Shown here one piece after another: positions 1-6,902 of a DNA stretch of 64,000 nucleotides. Each line of letters starts with the position of its first letter. The first letter of the stretch is position 1. The position numbers and the translations under genes were made by a program. The notes under the pieces were generated by a model, which saw nothing but the letters and a program-made list of their open reading frames with translations, was not told the origin of the DNA and made no database searches. Source of the DNA: CAYQTE01 sp964420285 (GTDB taxonomy: Bacteria; Planctomycetota; Phycisphaerae; Tepidisphaerales; Tepidisphaeraceae); assembly GCA_964420285.1 (NCBI GenBank), contig CAYQTE010000006.1, forward strand, positions 1 through 64,000, read 5' to 3'.

Positions 1-66
1 GACGGAGGTGGGGGTTCTTCGCCAGAGGTGCTGCCATTTCGAAGCCGCGACCGACGCCATAGCGGT

Positions 67-108
67 CGACCCCCACCCAACCCTCCCCCTGAGTACAAGG
101 GGAGGGGT
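67..108. repeat. Dispersed hairpin repeat, copy 1
   Basis: This intergenic element starts CGACCCCCAC and contains a GC-rich inverted repeat: CCCTCCCC (81-88) pairs with GGGGAGGG (99-106) around a loop holding CTGAGTACAA. A near-identical element lies at 28549-28591, also just upstream of a gene. The two share the flank, the left arm and the CTGAGTACA loop. The stem could fold in RNA or DNA. It sits about 100 bases before galK. Confidence 0.7.
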
Positions 109-210
109 AAGAGGTTGCTCCGCATCGAGTTACCCTCGCCCGGAAATTCGGGCACACTCCCCCGCCCCGGCCACTTTGCACGTCCGGCATTCTCCGATAC
201 AGTAATCCGC

Positions 211-1386
211 ATGATTGATAACAACGTCTTTTCGTCGCTGAATGAGAAATTCGTGTCAAGTTTCGGATCGGAGGGCAGGGTCCGCGTGGTGCGGGCGCCG
301 GGGCGGGTGAATCTGATCGGCGAGCATACGGATTACAACGATGGGTTCGTCCTGCCCATGGCTGTTGAGCCGGAAGTGCGAATCGCATTCCGGGCACGCA
401 GGGACGGGCAGGTGTCCATCGCGTCGACCGTCTTCGCCAATGAGATCGTCGAGTTCTCGCTGCAGAAGCGCATCGAGCGATCCAAGCCCGCCTGGGGAAA
501 TTATTGCCGGGGCGTGGCGGCGGAATTGATTGCTGCGGGAATACCCCTCGGTGGAATGGATGCGCTTCTGGGCAACACGCTTCCCGTTGGCGGCGGCCTG
601 TCCAGCAGTGCGGCCGTGGAAGTGGCGACCGCCACGGCGCTGCTCACGCTGGCGGGCGTCGAGATGGACCTGACGCGGCTGGCGCTTCTGTGTCAGAAGG
701 CGGAACACGAATACGCGATGGTACCGTGCGGGATCATGGACCAGACCATCGTGGCCGGGGCAAAGGCCGGGCACGCCATGCTGCTGGATTGCCGGGACAA
801 TTCCAAGCATTACGTGCCGCTGGATTCGCGCGAGCTGCGGGTGGTCATCGTCAACAGCATGGTCAAGCACGAACTGGGCGGCAGCGAATACGCACTGCGG
901 CGCAAGCAATGCGAGGACGGCGTGGCGGTCCTCAAGGTGGCCAATCCGCAGATCAAGGCCCTGCGTGATGCGACGATGCCACAGGTTCAGGCGGCGGCCG
1001 GGAAGATGAGCGACGTCGTGTTTCGCCGCTGCCGGCACGTTGTGTCGGAGAACACGCGCACGCAGCAGGCGGCCGCGAAATTGTCGGATCGGATGTACGA
1101 GGATGTGGGCGAACTCATGCAGGCCAGCCACGCATCGCTGCGCGACGATTACGAAGTGTCGTGCTCGGAACTGGATTTCCTGGTGGCGGAGTCGATGAAA
1201 ATCAAGGGCGTTTATGGCGCTCGTATGACCGGCGGCGGCTTCGGCGGGTGCATCGTCGCACTGTCCCAGCCGAGGGCGGTGGCGCCGCTGGCCGAGCATC
1301 TCATGAAGACCTACACGGCCCAATTCGGGCGGCAACCCAATACGTTCGTGACGACGGCGACGAGCGGAGCATCGCTGATGGAATAG
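211..1386 (+). CDS. galK: Galactokinase
   Basis: Phosphorylates galactose to galactose 1-phosphate with ATP, the first committed step of the Leloir pathway, in the cytoplasm. The 391-residue product has the usual family length. Residues 31-45 read GRVNLIGEHTDYNDG, the galactokinase signature with catalytic Arg and Glu/Asp. Residues 125-135 (PVGGGLSSSAA) are the GHMP phosphate-binding loop, and 336-346 (GARMTGGGFGG) the third GHMP motif. The ATG at 211 is chosen because family homology starts there; the open frame runs further upstream, but that part is unlike galactokinases and crosses the hairpin repeat. No galT or galE is next to it. trpD follows after 39 bases. Confidence 0.95.
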   Translation: MIDNNVFSSLNEKFVSSFGSEGRVRVVRAPGRVNLIGEHTDYNDGFVLPMAVEPEVRIAFRARRDGQVSIASTVFANEIVEFSLQKRIERSKPAWGNYCRGVAAELIAAGIPLGGMDALLGNTLPVGGGLSSSAAVEVATATALLTLAGVEMDLTRLALLCQKAEHEYAMVPCGIMDQTIVAGAKAGHAMLLDCRDNSKHYVPLDSRELRVVIVNSMVKHELGGSEYALRRKQCEDGVAVLKVANPQIKALRDATMPQVQAAAGKMSDVVFRRCRHVVSENTRTQQAAAKLSDRMYEDVGELMQASHASLRDDYEVSCSELDFLVAESMKIKGVYGARMTGGGFGGCIVALSQPRAVAPLAEHLMKTYTAQFGRQPNTFVTTATSGASLME

Positions 1387-1398
1387 AAGAATATCCCT

Positions 1399-1416
1399 CG
1401 CAGAGGCGCAGAGGCG
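1399..1416 (+). repeat. CGCAGAGG tandem repeat carrying the trpD ribosome-binding site
   Basis: Two exact tandem copies of CGCAGAGG followed by CG lie between galK and trpD. The last GAGG (1411-1414) is 11 bases before the trpD ATG and is the only purine-rich Shine-Dalgarno-like stretch there, so the repeat appears to supply the ribosome-binding site. From memory, similar GCAGAGGCGCAGAGG strings are common between genes in planctomycete and other genomes. Confidence 0.55.
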
Positions 1417-1425
1417 AAAAAAAAC

Positions 1426-2448
1426 ATGCTGCCCGATTTTCGTGATATTCTCCTGAAACTCTGCCGGCGCGAGGATTTGACGCGCGATGAGACGCGGGCG
1501 GCGTTTGAGCGGATCATGTCCGGCCAGGCGTCTGACGCGCAGATTGCCGGGTTGCTGGTGGGGCTGGCGGCCAAGGGGTCGACGGTCGAGGAACTGGTCG
1601 GGGCGGCCGGCGTGATGCGACAGAAGGTCGTTCCCATCGACGCCGGCGGTGGAATCGTGCTGGACACCTGCGGCACCGGCGGCGATGTGCGCGGGACATT
1701 CAATATCTCGACGGCCGCGGCATTGGTGGCGGCGGCGGCCGGCGTGAAAGTCGTCAAGCATGGCAACCGCTCGGCGTCGGGCCGCTCCGGATCGGCCGAC
1801 GTGCTGGAAAAGCTGGGCGTGCGACTGGAAGTGTCCGGGCCGGTTTTGAGCCGATGCCTGGCCGAGGCCGGAATTTGTTTCGCGTTCGCCCGCAGCCATC
1901 ATCCGGCCATGAAGTACGTTGCGGCGGCGCGGACGGCCTTGGGGATTCCGACCATCTTCAACGTGCTGGGGCCGCTGACCAATCCCGGCGGGGCGCGGCA
2001 TCAGCTCATGGGCGTGTTCGCGCCGGAATTGACAGATCGCCTTGCGGCCGTGCTGCGCGATCTGGGCAGCCAGCGCGTCTGGGTCGTCCACGCCGCCGAC
2101 GGTTTGGATGAACTCTCAACGCTAGGCCCGACGCGCGTGAGCGAGCTAAAAGACGGCCACATCTCAACCTGGCAATTGGACCCGTCCACGCTGGGGATCG
2201 AATACGCACGATTGAGCGATTTACAGGTAGCCGGTGTGGACGACGCGGCGGCGGCGCTGGTAGAGGTATTAGACGGCAAGCTTGGGCCGAGGCGGGATAT
2301 CGTGCTGCTCAACGCGGCTGCGGCATTGGTTGTGGCGGAAAAGGCCGGTGATTTGCGCGAAGGTCTGACGATGGCGGGCGCCGCGCTCGATTCTGGGAAG
2401 GCTCGCGCTGCGATGGAGATGCTGGCGCGGCTGACGCAGGCGGCTTGA
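1426..2448 (+). CDS. trpD: Anthranilate phosphoribosyltransferase
   Basis: Transfers the phosphoribosyl group of PRPP to anthranilate, the second step of the tryptophan branch after chorismate. The 340-residue length is typical. Key motifs are DTCGTGGD (80-87), the glycine-rich PRPP pyrophosphate loop, and KHGNRSASGRSGSADVLE (111-128), which contributes anthranilate and Mg-PRPP contacts. The start at 1426 follows a GAGG ribosome-binding site that lies inside a tandem repeat. No other trp gene is near, so the pathway genes are scattered, as is common in Planctomycetota. Confidence 0.95.
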   Translation: MLPDFRDILLKLCRREDLTRDETRAAFERIMSGQASDAQIAGLLVGLAAKGSTVEELVGAAGVMRQKVVPIDAGGGIVLDTCGTGGDVRGTFNISTAAALVAAAAGVKVVKHGNRSASGRSGSADVLEKLGVRLEVSGPVLSRCLAEAGICFAFARSHHPAMKYVAAARTALGIPTIFNVLGPLTNPGGARHQLMGVFAPELTDRLAAVLRDLGSQRVWVVHAADGLDELSTLGPTRVSELKDGHISTWQLDPSTLGIEYARLSDLQVAGVDDAAAALVEVLDGKLGPRRDIVLLNAAAALVVAEKAGDLREGLTMAGAALDSGKARAAMEMLARLTQAA

Positions 2449-2476
2449 GATTCTGCGTTCCGAACCGGGAGCGAGG

Positions 2477-2776
2477 ATGGAAGTTCTTGACTACGAGACG
2501 CCACAGCCGCGTGGGCCGGACCGGCTGGGGAATCTGTCACTGCTGATAAGCATCTGGTCCCCCGTGTCGTTTCTAACAGGTGTGGGATTCGCAATGAGTC
2601 TAGCACCAGTTGTCGGCGTCATCGTTTTGGTGTTGAGCCTGTGCGTGGCAATCGCCGGAGTTGTTTTCGGGGTGTGGTCGCTTGTGGCGCGTGGGGCGTT
2701 TTGGCGTGCGCTGGTGGGTGTTAGCGTGAACGGCTTGGTCCTGCTGTCTGTCATTTTTATGTTCGCTTCTGTTTGA
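2477..2776 (+). CDS. Small four-helix membrane protein, DUF4190-like
   Basis: A 99-residue protein of unknown function. After about 20 polar residues it shows hydrophobic stretches at roughly 22-36, 38-62 and 75-98. Gly/Val-rich helices with a short polar turn (ARGAFWRA) before the last helix resemble the small DUF4190-type membrane proteins of many bacteria, but no diagnostic motif is visible. It lies 28 bases after trpD and 21 bases before the phosphatase gene on the same strand, so the three may share a transcript. A coding role is supported by length, hydrophobic pattern and codon use; function is unknown. Confidence 0.6.
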   Translation: MEVLDYETPQPRGPDRLGNLSLLISIWSPVSFLTGVGFAMSLAPVVGVIVLVLSLCVAIAGVVFGVWSLVARGAFWRALVGVSVNGLVLLSVIFMFASV

Positions 2777-2797
2777 AATGGGCTTCGGAAGTGGCGA

Positions 2798-3535
2798 ATG
2801 GCAGGCGGTACCTGCCCTAAAATGGTTGGATCTATGGGAAGCGAAGAACATACCGTGACGGGCGGAGAGGGAGGGGGCAAGAAGAACCCGGGGATCTGCG
2901 CGCGATGTTGGCGCGCGTGGTGGGTGGTGGGAATCCTCGTCGTCTTCGTGGGCGTGGCGTTGTGGCTGGTTGGGAAGAACAATCATTGGTTCGACCGCTG
3001 GATTCCGAATCGGTTTCGGGTGATTGACCAAGGGCATATTTATGCCAGCGGGCAGATCAGCCGGTATTTGATTCGGGATGTGCTGGTGGATCACCATATC
3101 GGCGTGGATATTTCGCTGTGCGCTGAGGATATCGCGTCCGATCCGGATGAGGTGGCCGAGAGGACGGCGACCAGGGAACTGGGCGTGACGCTTCTGGAAT
3201 ATCCGCTGGCGGGCGATGGGACGGGGGATATTAACCAGTACGTCAAGGCGATCACGGCGATGGTGAAGGCGAATCGGGCGGGGCAGGGCGTGCTGGTGCA
3301 TTGCTATTCGGGCGTCGAGCGCAGCGGGGCGTGTACTGCGTTTTATCGCGTGCTTATCGAGGGGTGGACGACGCAGCGGGCGGTAGAGGAATTGAAGGCG
3401 AATCATTGGACACAGTCGCGAAATCCGAAGATGTTGCCGTATCTGAATGAACACGTGGGGGAATTGGCGGCGGGGCTGGTGGCGCAGGGAGTGCTGGCGA
3501 AAGTACCGCAGCCGTTGCCGCGGTTTGAACCCTGA
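2798..3535 (+). CDS. Membrane-anchored dual-specificity/tyrosine phosphatase
   Basis: A 245-residue protein of the cysteine-based protein tyrosine phosphatase superfamily. Residues 41-58 (WWVVGILVVFVGVALWLV) form one membrane anchor, and the catalytic part follows. The active-site loop is VHCYSGVERSG, with nucleophile Cys169 and Arg175 in the C-x5-R signature. Asp140 or Asp144 in the LAGDGTGD loop is the likely general acid. The substrate cannot be told; related proteins act on phosphotyrosine, phosphoinositides or other phosphate esters. A Lys/Arg/Trp-rich stretch before the anchor suggests an inside N-terminus and an extracytoplasmic catalytic domain, which is inference. The start at 2798 has GGAAG upstream; ATGs at 2822 and 2834 are alternatives. 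Confidence 0.8.
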   Translation: MAGGTCPKMVGSMGSEEHTVTGGEGGGKKNPGICARCWRAWWVVGILVVFVGVALWLVGKNNHWFDRWIPNRFRVIDQGHIYASGQISRYLIRDVLVDHHIGVDISLCAEDIASDPDEVAERTATRELGVTLLEYPLAGDGTGDINQYVKAITAMVKANRAGQGVLVHCYSGVERSGACTAFYRVLIEGWTTQRAVEELKANHWTQSRNPKMLPYLNEHVGELAAGLVAQGVLAKVPQPLPRFEP

Positions 3536-3540
3536 GAGGG

Positions 3541-3574
3541 CAATGGATAATGGACAATGGATAATGGACAATTG
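3541..3574 (+). repeat. 14-base tandem repeat (CAATGGATAATGGA)x2
   Basis: Two exact copies of CAATGGATAATGGA (3541-3554 and 3555-3568) are followed by a partial CAATTG. It fills most of the gap between the phosphatase and the glycosyltransferase gene. It is markedly AT-rich against its GC-rich surroundings. Strings of this ATAATGGACAATGG type are a familiar intergenic repeat class in several phyla, from memory. Confidence 0.7.
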
Positions 3575-3602
3575 AGCAATGTCTGAAATAAGGGAGTTGC
3601 GG

Positions 3603-5393
3603 ATGGCGGATGGAGCCGGAGGTGCGGGGCGGGGCGCGTGGTGGCGGTCGGGCGGTGTGTGGGGCGATGCGGTTCTGGTTTTGGCGCTGGGGTTGTTTGT
3701 GACTTGCTATCGCGTGGGTGTGCCGCCGCTGGCGGGGACGGAAGGGCATCGGGCGCTGCCGGCGCATGAGATGGTCCGGCCGGGCGGGACGGGCGATTGG
3801 CTGCTGCCGCGGCTGTACGGGCCTGTGTATTTGAAGAAGCCGCCGATGGTGTATTGGCTGATCGGTGGCGTGGAGAAGCTCACGGGCGTGGCGAACGAGG
3901 CGACATGGCGCATGCCCAGCGCCATCGCCGGCGGGGTATTGGGGCTGGTGCTGTGTCTGGTGGGGAATTACTGGTTCGGTCGTACGGCGGGCTTGGTGGC
4001 GGGGTTGTCACACGTCGGGTTGATCGCGCTGGCCGAGGGGTATCGGTCGGCGGATATCGATGCGCTGGATATCGCGGCATCGGTGATCACCGGACTGGCG
4101 ATGATCGAGATGATGTCGGGATCGAACCGGCGGCGATGGGCGCTGGCGATATTGACCGGACTGGGAGTTGGCGTCGTTCTCCTCCTGAAGGGGCCGGGGG
4201 GATTGCCGGAGATCATGGGGGCGATCCTGGGGGCGGCGATTTTCAATGTGGAATGGATCGCGGTGGGAAACTCGACATGGCTGAAGCGGCCGAAATGGGG
4301 AGACTATTTCCGGGAACTTTGCCGGCCGGGGCCGTGGATTGCGATTGCGATCGGGGCGGGATTGTTTGGCGCCTACCTCACGGCCGCATCGATGCGGATG
4401 CGACGGCTGGGGATTCCGCCGGATACCAGCGGACTGGCCGAGGCGGTGCAGAAGATGACGCAGTTGCTGCGGCAGTTTCCGGAGGTGGCGGCGATGCCGT
4501 TTCTGGTGGCTGCGTACAGTTTGCCTTTGAGCGCAGTAGTACCGATGGCATTGCGGGGCGAGATTTGGAACGGCGGCGACGCACGTCGGCGATGGTACTT
4601 GCGGGCGCTGGTCGGAACGCTGGCGGTTTCGCTGGCGATATGCTTTTTCGCCGGGATATCCAATCCGCGATATGCGTATGTGATCGTGCCGCCACTGGCG
4701 CTGGTGGCGGGGGCGGTGGCGGATCGGGTGGCGCGGGGTGAGATCGGGGCGGAATCGAAACGGCTGCTGTGGCGCGGTGTGTGGGCGTGGGCGGCGCTGA
4801 TGTTCGTGGCGACGGTAGCCATGGGAATCGCGGCACGCGGCGGGGCGGATCGGGCGGACATCATCCGTCTTGTCGCCGGTGGGGCGATCGCTTTGGCTGG
4901 TTGGCTGTTGATCGTAACGCAAATGCGCGGCTGGGCATGGCCGGGGCGGACGGGCGTGGTCGTGCTGATGCTGGGACTGGGGATCAATATGGCGATGATG
5001 TACAACCACCGCCGCGCGGCGCACTCGACGGCGGGGACGGCGCAAATCCTGGCGGAGCACGTAAAGCCGACCGACCAAATTGTGACCGGCGCGACGGCGA
5101 TGGATCAGCCGGAACTATTTTGGTACGCGGGCGTGTATGAACGCACGCGCACTCTTGGCGACAGGATGCTGACGCCGCTGGTGTTGCCGAGCGATGGGTG
5201 GGTGGTGCTCAAGGGTCGGGAATATACCGCGTGGTCTGCGGCGCAACCGCCGTGCCTTTCGCATGAGGTGCTGGTCGTCCCGCAGCGAGGCCAGGAGCCG
5301 GATGCGATTTATCTGGCGTGGTATACACGGCCGGCGGCGGCGGCGGCGGCGCAAATGGGCGGGGTTCCTTCTACGAATCAATCGCCGAAATAG
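3603..5393 (+). CDS. ArnT/PMT-like polyprenyl-phosphate glycosyltransferase
   Basis: A 596-residue integral membrane protein with about a dozen hydrophobic segments. The segment GDWLLPRLYGPVYLKKPPMV matches the first periplasmic loop of GT39/GT83 enzymes (ArnT, protein mannosyltransferases), where the KPP(M/L)xYW motif follows an acidic residue. An acidic pair in the ADIDALD region may take part in catalysis. Such enzymes move a sugar from a polyprenyl phosphate donor to lipid A, protein or other acceptors on the outer face of the inner membrane; the substrate is unknown. The start at 3603 is preferred over 3579 because AGGGAG lies 8 bases upstream. Its 3' end overlaps the converging pyrophosphorylase gene by 16 bases. 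Confidence 0.8.
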   Translation: MADGAGGAGRGAWWRSGGVWGDAVLVLALGLFVTCYRVGVPPLAGTEGHRALPAHEMVRPGGTGDWLLPRLYGPVYLKKPPMVYWLIGGVEKLTGVANEATWRMPSAIAGGVLGLVLCLVGNYWFGRTAGLVAGLSHVGLIALAEGYRSADIDALDIAASVITGLAMIEMMSGSNRRRWALAILTGLGVGVVLLLKGPGGLPEIMGAILGAAIFNVEWIAVGNSTWLKRPKWGDYFRELCRPGPWIAIAIGAGLFGAYLTAASMRMRRLGIPPDTSGLAEAVQKMTQLLRQFPEVAAMPFLVAAYSLPLSAVVPMALRGEIWNGGDARRRWYLRALVGTLAVSLAICFFAGISNPRYAYVIVPPLALVAGAVADRVARGEIGAESKRLLWRGVWAWAALMFVATVAMGIAARGGADRADIIRLVAGGAIALAGWLLIVTQMRGWAWPGRTGVVVLMLGLGINMAMMYNHRRAAHSTAGTAQILAEHVKPTDQIVTGATAMDQPELFWYAGVYERTRTLGDRMLTPLVLPSDGWVVLKGREYTAWSAAQPPCLSHEVLVVPQRGQEPDAIYLAWYTRPAAAAAAQMGGVPSTNQSPK

Positions 5394-6823
5394 ATGTGTG
5401 CGCCGCTCTTGATGAGGCGAGGCAGCAACTTGCCGCGTGCGGCGAGCTGTTCGGCGTTCAGGGCAAACAGGGGCGAGATTTCCAGCGTGGCGTCGGGTTC
5501 GCCGTAAGTTTGCGGGATTTCGACGCCGCAGGCGCCCAGCCATCGCGCGGCGCGGCGAATCTGGTCACGGCGGCAAGTGGCCGGGGAATCGACGCCCTCG
5601 GCGTTCTTCACCGGACTGAATTCCTCGGCTCGATCGGTGATGTAAATCAGCGGATTCGCGGCCAGGGGAATGGCGTCAAAGACGAATTGCTCGAGTTTGA
5701 CCGCGTTGGGGCGATCGGGCTTGACCAGCACGTCGCGCTCGTCCAGTGCCGGGACTTTCTTCTCAGCCCGGTGCCAGGGCAGTCGCAACGGCCCGCCGGA
5801 ATTGAGGCTTTCGATGAAGGAAATGGTCAGCGCGTGGATGCCGATCGAGCCGAAATTGAACCGCAGCGAGCCGTCGGGATTGGTCTGCCTGGCCATCGAC
5901 TCGGGAAGGTCGCTGTATTCGATGACCTGCACGGCCCCGTCGCCGACGACGAAATTGCCGACTCTTTCCAGCGGGCCGGCCTTGGGGACGCTCTTGCTGC
6001 TCATGCCGCTGTGGGCGAGATCGTGCAGGCCGAGGAACAGGGGATCGATGCACTGCACCATCGGATTATCGACCTGGAAATAGCTCAGGTGCTCGATGCC
6101 GCGGGCGCGCATGTCGGCCAGCGCGCCGCTGCGTGCCAGAGCCCGCAAGCTCCCGCCGTGGCCGTCGGGGCTGAGGGCCAATGAATCGATGTCGGCCAGC
6201 AGCAGTTTTCCGTCCAGGGAGAAGGCGGGCATCATGCCCTGTTGGAAGAACCGGATCGTCTCCGGATCCAGACCAAAATGGTTATGCCGTTGAAAAAACG
6301 CCCGCGTGGCCCAGTCGTTGACGTCGCTGGTCATGATGTACCAGGGGATGGGCTTGCCGGCGATTCGGCCGTGGGCGAGAAGCTGTTCGGCGAAAACCTG
6401 GAAGAGGGGCTTATTCCGCACGGGCGTAACCATGAATTCGCCCTTGGGGCCATCGTGGCCGAGGCGAGTTCCCTGGCCGCCGGCGACAAGGAACGCCGCG
6501 ACCTTGCCCTGTCGGAGCAATTCCAGACCGCGGGCGCGGGCCTGTTGATAATGGGCGGCGCGGGCGGAATCGGGCTTGTTGGGCAGTGCGGTCACCGGCT
6601 CGATCTTCGACGGGATCGCGACGGAAGGCTTGTTATTGACGTATGTGTGGATCAATGCCGGCAGGCTTTCGATATCGAGCGCGGTTAACTGCCCAATAAG
6701 CCGCTGCCGCGATTCGGGCTTCAGGCGGTCGTAGAAGCGAAGAACATGGTCCTGTCCGATGGCCGCCAATCGCGCGCGAAGTACGCTGACATCCATTGCT
6801 CGTCCTGACTGAGTATCCTGCAT
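5378..6823 (-). CDS. UDP-N-acetylglucosamine pyrophosphorylase-like (UAP/AGX family) uridylyltransferase
   Basis: Makes a UDP-sugar from UTP and a sugar 1-phosphate in the cytoplasm. It belongs to the UDPGP group typical of eukaryotes and found in Planctomycetota, not the GlmU type. LVAGGQGTRLGHDGPKG is the nucleotide-binding loop. Further on, YFQVDNPMVQCIDP, then VPKAGPLERVG and VIEYSDLPE, follow the order seen in AGX1-type enzymes. UDP-GlcNAc is the likeliest product, but UDP-glucose or UDP-galactose cannot be excluded. The ATG at 6823 (481 residues) has GAGG 8 bases upstream; an ATG at 6796 is possible. It lies 79 bases after the upstream large gene on the same strand and may be cotranscribed. 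Confidence 0.85.
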   Translation of the reverse strand: MQDTQSGRAMDVSVLRARLAAIGQDHVLRFYDRLKPESRQRLIGQLTALDIESLPALIHTYVNNKPSVAIPSKIEPVTALPNKPDSARAAHYQQARARGLELLRQGKVAAFLVAGGQGTRLGHDGPKGEFMVTPVRNKPLFQVFAEQLLAHGRIAGKPIPWYIMTSDVNDWATRAFFQRHNHFGLDPETIRFFQQGMMPAFSLDGKLLLADIDSLALSPDGHGGSLRALARSGALADMRARGIEHLSYFQVDNPMVQCIDPLFLGLHDLAHSGMSSKSVPKAGPLERVGNFVVGDGAVQVIEYSDLPESMARQTNPDGSLRFNFGSIGIHALTISFIESLNSGGPLRLPWHRAEKKVPALDERDVLVKPDRPNAVKLEQFVFDAIPLAANPLIYITDRAEEFSPVKNAEGVDSPATCRRDQIRRAARWLGACGVEIPQTYGEPDATLEISPLFALNAEQLAARGKLLPRLIKSGAHIYFGD

Positions 6824-6902
6824 TCCGATCCTCGATCCGCCGGCCTCACGCCGGAGGTGGATATGCTTATCGGAAGTGGTGGAGCAAGGCAACAGGCGGG
6901 GG

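Noticed and set aside
256..2091. 611-residue open frame on the - strand across galK and trpD
   Set aside because: It is antisense to two clear enzymes, is rich in Arg, His, Gly and Ala as expected of GC-rich shadow frames, and has no recognisable domain.
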